From contig JAGKQI010000079.1 of assembly GCA_018806915.1 (NCBI GenBank), forward strand, positions 62,001 to 126,000: DNA of 64,000 nucleotides, written 5' to 3'. The notes under the pieces are model-generated. The model made no database searches. It saw only the letters and a list, made by a program, of their open reading frames with translations, and was not told where the DNA came from. Positions 50,723 to 59,351 of the stretch are shown here, one piece after another (position 1 is the first letter of the stretch; each line of letters begins with the position of its first letter). The translations under genes and the position numbers were made by a program. This DNA is from Phytophthora colocasiae (taxonomy: Eukaryota > Oomycota > Peronosporomycetes > Peronosporales > Peronosporaceae).

Positions 50723-52983
50723 ACTTTGTCCTTAATGAACCAACCGTTTTCTTCATCACCCACCGCCACTTGCGGCCTGCAGTCTGCATGTAGCTGCTGT
50801 GTGGCTCTGATAGCTGAGGCTGAAGGCCACACGAAATCCGGGTCGTCTAGAGGTCGAAGTAGCTGTGGTAGTAATTTTTGGTCGTCGACAGTAGTCTTCT
50901 TTCGACGACAGCGAGTCCTCTTTCGTCGTGGCTGTATATCTGTCTGTTGTTCGGCCGGACTTCGCTTTCTTAGCGTCATTACATTCAGGTGTACGGTAGG
51001 ATCGTGATTCCCAGCCCATCGAGAAATCATATCTGCCCATACATTCGCTTCTCCGTCAATGTGCTCCACTTCATACCTGTACTCCATCAGTTTCGTTGAC
51101 CATCTCAGTAGTTTGCCCCTAATGTGCTTTTTCACTTCCTTGCCGGGTGCAAACACGTAGATCAGGTTTCGGTGGTCGCAGTAGAGCCTAAATCCACCAG
51201 GACGCAAAAGCAGGTAGCTGAGTTTCTCGCATGCACACACAATCGGGTAGGCCTCCTTCTCTATGACCGACCAATTACACTGCGAGCCCGTAAAACTGCC
51301 GCTCAAACAGATCAGAAGTTCGTGCGTCTGTTCCTGAACTTCCTTGTCGGCTTCCCACTCTACCACTTGACTAACCAGTACACTCCATCCAACGTCAGAA
51401 GCATCAGTGAGCAAACACATTGTCGCTCCATCTTTCGGGAATGCCAGTGTGGCGCTGGAGGCCAACATTTCCTTCATTTGATCGTACGCAGATCGTTCTG
51501 TGTCCCCAAACTCGATGGCGATCCCTGCAGCAACGCGTTTTGTCCGCCTAGACGCTTTTGCTAACGCTAGGTCCAGCGCATCTTGCAGTGGCCGAGCTTT
51601 CCGAGCGTAGTCGACCAACGAGTCTCTCATCCAGTTCGTCGCACACAGGAATTGTTGCAGTTCTCCAGCATTTTTCGGGTAAGGAAGAGTTTGCAGGGCC
51701 CGGATTCGTTCCGGGTCGTGGTGAACTCCGTCACCATTAATTAGTTTGCCACACCACCGGACCTCTTGTTCGAACAAACTCGACTTCTTCGGACTGATCT
51801 TAAAACCAAAGAAATCAAGCAACTCGAACAAACGCTCGAGCTTGGAGAGATATGTACCTGCATCATTTGCGAACAGCAACAAATCATCGATCCAAACCAG
51901 TAAATGGTGGTGCAACAGTTCTTCAAGACATTTCTGAATTGTCGACTGAAAGAAAAGAGCAGCATCCGTGCATCCTTGGGGTACTCTCCGAGGTGTGTAA
52001 ACTTTCCGATGCGTCATATACGACAACCACTCCTGGCACTCTTCAGCTAGTGCTAGTTGCCAATAGCCTTTAATAAAATCAAATAGCCCAAAAAACTTAG
52101 CTCCTTTCACTTCCTCCAAGTCCACATGCAAGTCCGGCATTACACCGACAATAGCCACAATGTCTGCATTCACAGGTTTGTAATCAGCGGTTTGTCGATA
52201 TTCACCGCCACTCTTGCGCACCGGTAACACCGGGCACGCCCACCGGCTCTCAGCATTCTCATACACCCAACCTAATCGGACAAGTTCGTTGTTGAAGTCG
52301 TCCAGGAAATTGCGCACTTCCGGCGGATACCGTCTCGCTTTACAGCGATAAGGCTTGGCTCCGTCCCGCAGTCGAACTTTCATAGGTGGAACTCGAGCAG
52401 GCGGGTCATCTCCCAGCTTTAATCTCCAAATGTCAAACTGAACAGCGATGCGTCGCAACTCTGGTGCAAGTTTGGCAGGAAATCCCTTTTCCACTGCCTT
52501 TTCCACCAGTTTCTCCACTGCAACCACTAATTCGTCACTCAAATCCACACTGCTACCAATTCTTGGCTCGTCGACGTCGTCAAATTCGTCATCCAATTCA
52601 TTTTGTACAGTACCAGCGACGAGAAGTTCCAATTGCCGCTGTACATCAATACCTAACATTGTCAACACATCATTTCCCAACAAGAATTCGTCAGCATCAC
52701 CGGGAATAATAAGGCACTCAACCGGTTTTGCAATCCGAACGCTGCCGGCAGCAGTCCGTAGTCTCAAATGTAGGTTAACAATCCATTTCACTTCGATAGA
52801 TTTGCCGTCGGCGCCTCTGCAAACCAGCGGTTCCTTTAGCTGCACTGCCTTCACCTCCGGGCAAACCTTCACAAATCTTTCCCAAACAGTCCTGCTCATA
52901 CCTGACCTGTCCGCACCACTATCAGCGCAGAAATCCACAGAAAACGTGTCTTCCAACACAAGTGAGCGTGCTTGTGTTGGCAA
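50680..52983 (-). CDS. Gypsy-2 protease, reverse transcriptase and RNase H
   Basis: 767 codons. Protease motif CADSGADRSGMS near residue 18; RT with KPYRCKARRYPPEV, DFIKGYWQLAL and catalytic box LVWIDDLLLFA; RNase H with LLTDASDVGWSVLV, VIEKEAYPIV and LYCDHRNLIYVF. The frame extends upstream without an ATG into the end of gag in the +1 phase, which fits Ty3-like +1 gag-pol frameshifting (known for Ty3). No internal stop. Confidence 0.93.
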   Translation of the reverse strand: MPTQARSLVLEDTFSVDFCADSGADRSGMSRTVWERFVKVCPEVKAVQLKEPLVCRGADGKSIEVKWIVNLHLRLRTAAGSVRIAKPVECLIIPGDADEFLLGNDVLTMLGIDVQRQLELLVAGTVQNELDDEFDDVDEPRIGSSVDLSDELVVAVEKLVEKAVEKGFPAKLAPELRRIAVQFDIWRLKLGDDPPARVPPMKVRLRDGAKPYRCKARRYPPEVRNFLDDFNNELVRLGWVYENAESRWACPVLPVRKSGGEYRQTADYKPVNADIVAIVGVMPDLHVDLEEVKGAKFFGLFDFIKGYWQLALAEECQEWLSYMTHRKVYTPRRVPQGCTDAALFFQSTIQKCLEELLHHHLLVWIDDLLLFANDAGTYLSKLERLFELLDFFGFKISPKKSSLFEQEVRWCGKLINGDGVHHDPERIRALQTLPYPKNAGELQQFLCATNWMRDSLVDYARKARPLQDALDLALAKASRRTKRVAAGIAIEFGDTERSAYDQMKEMLASSATLAFPKDGATMCLLTDASDVGWSVLVSQVVEWEADKEVQEQTHELLICLSGSFTGSQCNWSVIEKEAYPIVCACEKLSYLLLRPGGFRLYCDHRNLIYVFAPGKEVKKHIRGKLLRWSTKLMEYRYEVEHIDGEANVWADMISRWAGNHDPTVHLNVMTLRKRSPAEQQTDIQPRRKRTRCRRKKTTVDDQKLLPQLLRPLDDPDFVWPSASAIRATQQLHADCRPQVAVGDEENGWFIKDKVWIPAKQATSYNGS

Positions 52984-53005
52984 GCATTCAGCTAGACGAC
53001 GGAGG

Positions 53006-54064
53006 TTAGCGGTGCCTCCCTGTCACAGGCCGCTCGTTTTTTGTTATCTGCTTCGAGGCAAGACGCTCACGATCGTCTTTCGTTGCGGTTGGACATCCAC
53101 TAAGGTAATGGGGACCTCCACAGTGAAAACACCCATCCTGTGGGGCCCCTTTTGTTCCTTGTTTGTCCTTCTTGTCCGCAGGTTTTTCAAGTTTCCTCGT
53201 GTCACCCTTCCTGGGACGCTTCTCGAACGGCTGGTTCCTCCCGTCGCTGAGGCGTTTTTTTACCTGGGCCCCACGTTGCTCGCGCGCTGTAGCCTTTCGG
53301 TTTGCACCATTGCACCGTTTAAGGGCACGGTCCTCAATAGCCTGTTCGAGAGCTTGCTGATTAATCAGCTTGGACAGTTTCAACACACTCGTCCGTGCTT
53401 CAGGAGAGCGATAGTCAATTTCGTTCTTGACCTTCTCCTTCAGCTTCTCGGGTAGTGAGTTGACGAGAAGTTTGCATTTCTTCTTAGCTCCTTTCTCTCC
53501 TTCGAAGAAACTATTAAAACCGTACTTCTTAATCAGGAGGTTACACGAGAGAAAATAATCTGTCACTCGTGACTGAATGTCTTCATTGCTCATGTTCATC
53601 TTCAACTCATTCAGAAAAAGCTCGTTCACGGGGGGTAGCGCTTGATTCTGGTAGTTGTCTGTGATTGCATGAATCTTCTCTAAGAGGAACTCGTCCGTCA
53701 GTTGGTTTCTCTCCATGCCCCAACTTGCTTCGCACAACGTGTTCAACAAATCAGCATCAAAAGAACTTCGCACACTCTTCAGCACCGATCTATAGTCTTC
53801 TTTGCCATCCTTACACCTCTCTCGCGTCGCTTCCTCGTAGGCCTTGCGGAGTTTCAACCACTCCAGCAGTGCTTCGCGTGACGTCGACGTGACCAAGGGT
53901 GCAGCGACAACAGCAAAAATGGGCTGTGGTGCACGCAGTATACTCGGCGTAACTGATGGGCCCGGTGGAGTTGTCGTCTCCGATGGTGTCTGCAATCCAG
54001 CGTTACTGGGGCAATCAGCAACCAAACTTTGATTGTTGTCTTCTTCGTTCATGCTGAGCACCAT
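53006..54064 (-). CDS. Gypsy-2 gag
   Basis: 352 residues from ATG 54062-54064. Helical capsid-like centre (LEWLKLRKAYEEATRER, LLNTLCEASWGMERNQLTD), basic tail and a CCHC-like knuckle (CFHCGGPHYLSGC; x3 instead of x4 before the His). Ends in TAA next to the pol overlap. Forms the particle that packages element RNA. Confidence 0.9.
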   Translation of the reverse strand: MVLSMNEEDNNQSLVADCPSNAGLQTPSETTTPPGPSVTPSILRAPQPIFAVVAAPLVTSTSREALLEWLKLRKAYEEATRERCKDGKEDYRSVLKSVRSSFDADLLNTLCEASWGMERNQLTDEFLLEKIHAITDNYQNQALPPVNELFLNELKMNMSNEDIQSRVTDYFLSCNLLIKKYGFNSFFEGEKGAKKKCKLLVNSLPEKLKEKVKNEIDYRSPEARTSVLKLSKLINQQALEQAIEDRALKRCNGANRKATAREQRGAQVKKRLSDGRNQPFEKRPRKGDTRKLEKPADKKDKQGTKGAPQDGCFHCGGPHYLSGCPTATKDDRERLASKQITKNERPVTGRHR

Positions 54065-54112
54065 TTCGTTTTCGCAGTTCTAGTCGCGAGACCACGCAAC
54101 TAAAGAATTCTT

Positions 54113-54340
54113 TGTAGTAGGTCTTAACGATAAACCACTCCTAGGGAAGCTGGCGCTTCCTGGTAAACCCAAAGTCTATTGTGAGTCGTAGAATGTAGAA
54201 TCTCTAATGTCCACTGGTTGGCACAGCTAAGTCCTAACCAATGCTGTCCTAACCCTTAACTAGCCAGCTTGGCAATGCTCTCATGAGCTTTGCCCTGTGT
54301 GAGGTGGCGGAGGCTTACCATCGAGATCCCCACCACTACA
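54113..54340 (-). repeat. Gypsy-2 5' LTR
   Basis: 228 bp identical by eye to 49051-49278; GAAAC follows at 54341-54345. Confidence 0.95.
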
Positions 54341-55679
54341 GAAACTTACGCTCGCCAGAAGCGGCTTGAAATGCTGCTTGAGCAATGTCTGGCCACTTTA
54401 CCTCATAAAACCTCCGAGTCCTACTCTGATGCGACACTGGGTCAACTTGAGAAAACAAGATTGGAAAGCGATGAATTGATCATCGATGCTGCAGAAGTGG
54501 AGAACGGAGAAGCATTTTGGTCGGAGGAAATTCAGATTCAATCCGATGCCATTCGGGATGAGGCTGTTTTTGACGCATTTATTACTCCTTTTTTCAGCAA
54601 CGTACTACACGGCTGTGATATGGTATTCGTCAATAGCGAGAGAGTGTGGTTGTATCAGTCTAGACAAGGTCTCAAACCTTATGGATTTGCGACCCACCGT
54701 GGGATGTTTCGCGCTAAGCCAGTACCAAATGATGACGGATTTCGCTTTGGAGTAGCAGAGGAAGAGTTGTTCGACTGCCTCATTTTGTTTGAAAGCAAGC
54801 TCACTATAACTAATGCTGCGTTTGGCCAAGTAATACGATATCTGCAGAATCTTTGCCCCGATACGTCAGCAAGCGCTATTCTGTTTGACCGTCGCTCCTT
54901 TTGGTTGATCAGAAGCCACAAGTCTGTTGTTGTCAAAGTTCAAAAAGCGATGTGGGTCCAGAAGGGCTCGAAATCACTGTTTCAGGACTTTATTACTACA
55001 GTACCAACATATCTCCATGGGTGGCGTACTTAGCCAATGCCTGCTCTTTATTTGGCGTTGATGTGGTGGAGGGCGATGCATTTCTCGGGCGTGGCGCATA
55101 TGGACGCGTTTTCAAGGTAACTGGGCAAGGCCAGAAGGTTTTCGCGCTCAAAATCGTGGAGAAATGCTCCATTGGACTTCTTTATCGAGAGCAGAAGGCC
55201 TTGGCGAAAGCCCGTCACACAGGCTTGGCGATTAGTTCTGTAAGAGAGCTCATGGAAACTCCTGGTAGCGCGGCGTTATTGCTGTTTCCTGTTGGGGAAT
55301 CTCTACCTCAACCAACGACACGACAGGAAGTACGAAACTTCTTTGGAATGCTCTGGAAGCTCCACGCGAATGGCCTGGTCCATGGAGATCCTCGCGTGCC
55401 GAATATGATCTTCACTGAGGAAAAGTTTCTCTGGATTGATCTTGTGGAAGTGATGGAAGCGACCCCCACTTTGAAACAACATGATGCTGAAATTCTCACA
55501 AGGTCCATTCTTAGTGTCTCTCGGACCGTTTTGCTGGACCAGGCGCTGAAGGAGTTGATCGACAAGTATGGCGAAAGCGCTACGGAAGAAAATGTCAACC
55601 ATTTGGCCGATGTAGTGTATCAGAGCTTGGGATTTTTTAAATTAGCTGCAAGTTTTTAAGGTCATAAACCGATCCAATA

Positions 55680-56593
55680 GGGGGTGTCAGAATTGCAAAA
55701 CGTGGGTCTGAAATCCCATGGGATTTCGCGCCAAAATCACATGGGATTTCGACCCGAAATAGCATGTGATTTCAAACAATGGTTTCGGGGGTCTCAGAAT
55801 TGAAGCTGCAAAAGCAATTTTGTAAAGTTCTGCTGCGTGCGCGAAAGAAGCACACGTCCATGCCGAAGGTCACCGCGCGCCAGCATCTGATCGTGGAGAT
55901 CATAGACCTTCTCGCAGTTGCAATTCTAGAGGAAGAGCTTGACGATGAGCTTAAGAGATTGTGCTACACTAGACGCCTTGCGAAAGCTGTTTACTAAAGA
56001 CGTTTGAGACGCTTGTTACCCAAGTTGATGAATAAATGCACCGCGATATTTCAAAACACGGCCAACTTAGACATCTTAGGTGGGTCGTCTTTCCACTGGC
56101 ACCGTGAAGAGCTTCATCTTGTCCTACTGCCAGCCCACGATTACCTTGTAGTCGTCAGCCGTGAGATGAACTTCATCTGCACCCGCCTAAACAGCACGCT
56201 TAACTCTAGTTCTTGCGTCATGGCTACACGCAAAGAGATAAGCCTTCCACGATGCGGTTCTTCAAGCATGAGAGTACTTACCGTGGTCGTTTGCCGTTGA
56301 TAATCGGCACCTTGGGACTCTCCCAAGAAGGCGTGTCCCCTGTAGTTGCTACAGACGCGATGTCTGCTTGCGCGAGAGATCTTTCCCTTTCAAAATGAAA
56401 AGAGCAACTGAGAAAGGTTTCCTTTGGCGGATCACTTGTGGGATTTCCTAACTCCAGGCAAATCACCCACCTCCAGAGGTAGGTGATTTGGTGAGGCGCC
56501 AAATCACATGCTATTTCGGGCCGAAATCCCACGTGATTTTGGCGCGAAATCCCATGGGATTTCGGACCCACGTTTTGCAATTCTGACACCCCC
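55680..56593. mobile_element. TA-flanked DNA element with long inverted repeats
   Basis: 914 bp between TA at 55678-55679 and TA at 56594-56595. Ends match as inverted repeats for roughly 95 bp, beginning GGGGGTGTCAGAATTGCAAA and containing the perfect palindrome GAAATCCCATGGGATTTC. Small plus-strand frames (55779-55997 and 56004-56300) may be transposase debris; no DDE motif is visible. The TA duplication suggests the Tc1/mariner-pogo group. It starts 20 bp after the CRN stop. Confidence 0.8.
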
Positions 56594-56710
56594 TACCGCA
56601 TATGCCCTGTCCTAAGCGAACGCCAATGTGCACTCTAAACATTAGGGTTAATTACTTCAACCACGAATTAGTAGGTAAAAGGTAGGAGTTATAATCGTTC
56701 ATAGAGAATT

Positions 56711-56715
56711 AAAAA
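56711..56715 (-). terminator. RNA polymerase III terminator of the tRNA gene
   Basis: T5 on the minus strand, 3 nt after the tRNA 3' end. Confidence 0.7.
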
Positions 56716-56718
56716 GAG

Positions 56719-56791
56719 TGGACGCGGCGGGAATTGAACCCGCGTCCATCCGCATAAAATGCGGTGCTCTTGCCAATTGAGCTACGCGTCC
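56719..56791 (-). tRNA. tRNA gene, probably tRNA-Lys(TTT), atypical anticodon arm
   Basis: 73 nt. Acceptor GGACGCG/CGCGTCC pairs perfectly, D stem GCTC/GAGC, T stem GCGGG/CCCGC with loop TTCAATT. A box TAGCTCAATTGG and B box GGTTCAATTCC fit the pol III consensus. The anticodon arm is odd: CCGCA/TGCGG closes a 5-nt loop TTTTA, or with a 7-nt loop ATTTTAT the anticodon is TTT (Lys) but one stem pair is A-A and a spacer base is missing. It lies inside a pogo-like transposon. Functional status is uncertain; a structure scan would decide. Confidence 0.7.
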
Positions 56792-56845
56792 AAGCGCACT
56801 TGGTTACCTTCAAAATTAAAATAAGTAAGAAAAAACAATCGGGTT

Positions 56846-58404
56846 TTATTGTAATTCATCATCGGAGAAATCACTGCTAGCATACTCATCGTCTGTGGTT
56901 ATAAATCTCCCAGTAGCACCAAGGTCAGTAAGCTTGTTAAGTATTTCGGTGATGCAGTCAGTATCAGTTAGCACTGAATCGTCAATTGGAGTGCGTACGT
57001 CACCAAGCAAGCCACATTTCGAAAACCCACTTACAATCGTCTTGCTGCTGAGTTCGGTCCAGCTTTCTGCAATCCATGACGTTATGTCCGTGCGTTTGGG
57101 CGCTACCATTTGAAAGGAAGACCTTGGAGCTTTCTCGAGAATACCTACCTGACCTTCTCTCTTGCCACCTCTTGTATCTCGTCTCTTGTGATCTGTCCAA
57201 CCTGATGTGCCAAGGATTCCCTTTCGGTAATTCTATCTCGCTCCATGGCATGGTGGTGAGCTATCTGAGCACGAAGGCCTTCCACCCAGCGTGCCCCGTA
57301 GCCGACTTTTAAATGGCTGATTCCACGCGACGTCCGCTGGTTGGCATACGCCATAGGTGTAGCGAGGGGTACCTTCATCAACATAACGTTGATGGACTCA
57401 GCATAGTCAGTCACCTCCTGCGTCCAATGACCCGAGAAATCATCCCAGATAAGCAACACCTTCTCGACCATGTTGTCCCTGCAACTAAAGTGAAAGCGAA
57501 GGAACTCTAACGAGATGCGTGAGTTCCACCAAGCCGTTGGGTTGCCGTAAATGCGGCAGTTATGTAGAGCTTGTAGTGCGAACATCTCTTTCCACAGGCG
57601 TACTCGAATCCATGCCGCTTAGTGTCATTAGCTACCCTGAACTTGGCCCCGACGTGAAGATCCGCTCTTGAACACGAGAAACGGATCATATTTGTTTCCG
57701 TGCCAGTCACCCAATAGCATCACAGGTAGCTCGCTCTTTGTCCTTGCCACTGCACTTTTACCCATACCGTTTTCACCGCGTTTTGGTGATAGTCTTGCGC
57801 AGTAGATACTCCGAAAAGCACAGCCAGAAGCGTTGCATATCAGTAGGGCTCAATGGTTTAAAATCGACAAACGTACGTACCCTGTTTGGTCCGCGTTGCA
57901 TACAGTAGTAATACCGTTTTGGACGATAGCCGCTCGTACTTCACCAATAAACTTGGCTTTTACTTCTGCTGCATCTTCGGGTGTGAGTTTGACCCTGTCG
58001 TGTCCTTGCTCGTATCGATAGCTTATGGCGCTTCACCATGAATCTTCTCCGCCATGAATGAGATGCCTTGAATATGTCGGGGGCTCAAATCTTCATCAGC
58101 AGCCACCTCCAAGGCCTTAGTGCAGCATTTGAGACGTAACAGGGCATCCCTCTCGACGCATCGAACTCAGCCAAAGCACGATATCGTTCTCAGCATCACT
58201 GGATAGAGTTGTAGCTTGGCCTGTACTTCGTAAATTCTTGAGGTGTCCCTTACCGTCACTACATAACGAATTAATATGAGCTGCCTGCTTTTTCCATTTT
58301 GAAATTTGTTTTTGCTTGCGTGTCTTTTCAGAAGCAGTACAGGCTGGATAGAAGTGATCAATAGCTTCGTTTACACTGTGGTTAGCGGCTACATAATCTA
58401 ACAC
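56846..58404 (-). pseudogene. Pogo-like (CENP-B-related) transposase, decayed
   Basis: N-terminal helix-turn-helix region at 58404-58117 (NHSVNEAIDHFYPA then KQKQISKWKKQ). DDE core pieces in shifted frames: about 57760-57600 (LLGDWHGNKYDPFLVFK) and 57585-57145 (VLLIWDDFSGHWTQEV, VPLATPMAYANQ, HLKVGYGARWV). The C-terminal block is 57109-56846 (WIAESWTELSSKTIVSGFSKCGL, acidic end). The order and motifs are those of pogo/jerky-type transposases. Several frameshifts and stops leave it inactive. Confidence 0.82.
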
Positions 58405-58653
58405 AAGACGTTTGTGAGTGTAATCGACTGCGATACGACAATATCGCTTCGGCTTCTGCCTAACCTCCCCGTTGTGCGAGGTCTCCCCATGGCAATTTAG
58501 CCAATGCTTCTTACATGTACGCCCTCCAGCCTATAATTAGCCGGCTCAACGGAGTTTTTTACCTTAAACCATATGCCAAAAATAGAACTATGCTATTGGT
58601 CAAAATACATGTTCGCTTAGGAAAAAACTTCGCTTAGGACAGGACAGATGCGG

Positions 58654-59351
58654 TAATGGTTTTCTTTCGCACAACAATGGTGATGAATTACCTTCCCTTT
58701 GAAGTTCAAAGAAATGGTAAAATGTTTCTCAGGGAGCTTATGCTTTGCCTGCTCGACTTTACGAGGGTACATGTATCCGCCCGGCCGTATAGCGCGAGCA
58801 CTGACAGGTGTGGGACAGCAAACGTTGCAAAGCTGACCTTACTCGTTGGACAGCTAACTCGCATTGACTTCTCGCCTTAAACGCGGTGCCAAAAGAGTTC
58901 GGATGCACTCTAGCCATGAGGATATGTTAGATGCACTGCTAGACTCACGGATACTGCACGCTGTCGTCGGTATAGATAATCTGGTGACTGTATTATCTTC
59001 TTGCAAGCCGAATCAACCTACACTATCGATACGTTCGTGAGAGAATCAGTACGAGGAGTGCCAACCCGAACAACAACACCAGCGAGGACAAAGTACGAGT
59101 AGCACCAGCATAGCGCTTACGCTCAAGCGTCAAGCGCAGGACACCAAAGTGAGCCACTTCAACCAATCCTTTGCTGGTCGCGCATTGTGACGACGTGACG
59201 GAAGCCATGTAAGTTGACTGCCAAAGAAGACTTGGCTTGGGATGCTCCGCTGCTCGTTTTCCTGTTTATGCCCTTGTCATTCGGTTTGTTTGTTCCGCCC
59301 TCCTCTGCGGTGACGCACATGTACAAACGGTCGTTGAGGGCTCACCTCAGC
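58654..59351. other. 3' flank of the TUL1-like gene
   Basis: No gene supported. From 58737 on this is the parent of the duplicate at 20328-20798. At 59214-59231 it reads TTGACTGCCA, seven extra bases AAGAAGA, then CTTGG, at the spot where the other copy has the MULE. Confidence 0.5.

Larger units (their letters stand above)
49051..54340 (-). mobile_element. Gypsy-2: young LTR retrotransposon in the CRN gene
   Basis: 5,290 bp with 228-bp LTRs at 49051-49278 and 54113-54340 that read identical by eye, and a perfect 5-bp duplication GAAAC. Minus orientation: gag (54064-53006), protease-RT-RNase H (about 53010-50680), integrase with chromodomain (50722-49316). A purine tract GGGAGGGCAG precedes the 3' LTR. 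Identical LTRs mean insertion was recent relative to its neighbours. Confidence 0.95.
48659..55659 (+). pseudogene. Crinkler (CRN) effector gene with kinase-like C terminus, disrupted
   Basis: CRN proteins are host-cell-directed effectors of oomycetes. The N-terminal part (48659-49050) has the LxLFLAK element at residues 48-54 and HVLVVVP at 104-110. A gypsy element (49051-54340) follows, with GAAAC duplicated at 49046-49050 and 54341-54345. The C-terminal part (54346-55659) holds a middle domain and then a protein-kinase-like domain (GRGAYGRVFKV glycine loop, HGDPRVPNM catalytic loop, WIDL), as in the CRN8-type D2 class. A frameshift near 55005 separates these two. With both the insertion and the shift, no full product is expected. 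Coding phase is conserved across the insertion point, so the insertion is late. Confidence 0.9.
56596..58653 (-). mobile_element. Pogo-like DNA transposon carrying a tRNA gene
   Basis: 2,058 bp between TA at 56594-56595 and TA at 58654-58655. Terminal inverted repeats begin CCGCATATGCCCTGTCCTAA (left) and CCGCATCTGTCCTGTCCTAA (right, other strand), continuing with GCGAA. It carries a decayed pogo-type transposase on the minus strand and a tRNA gene between the left end and the transposase end. Its left TA is the right TA of the previous element. Confidence 0.82.
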
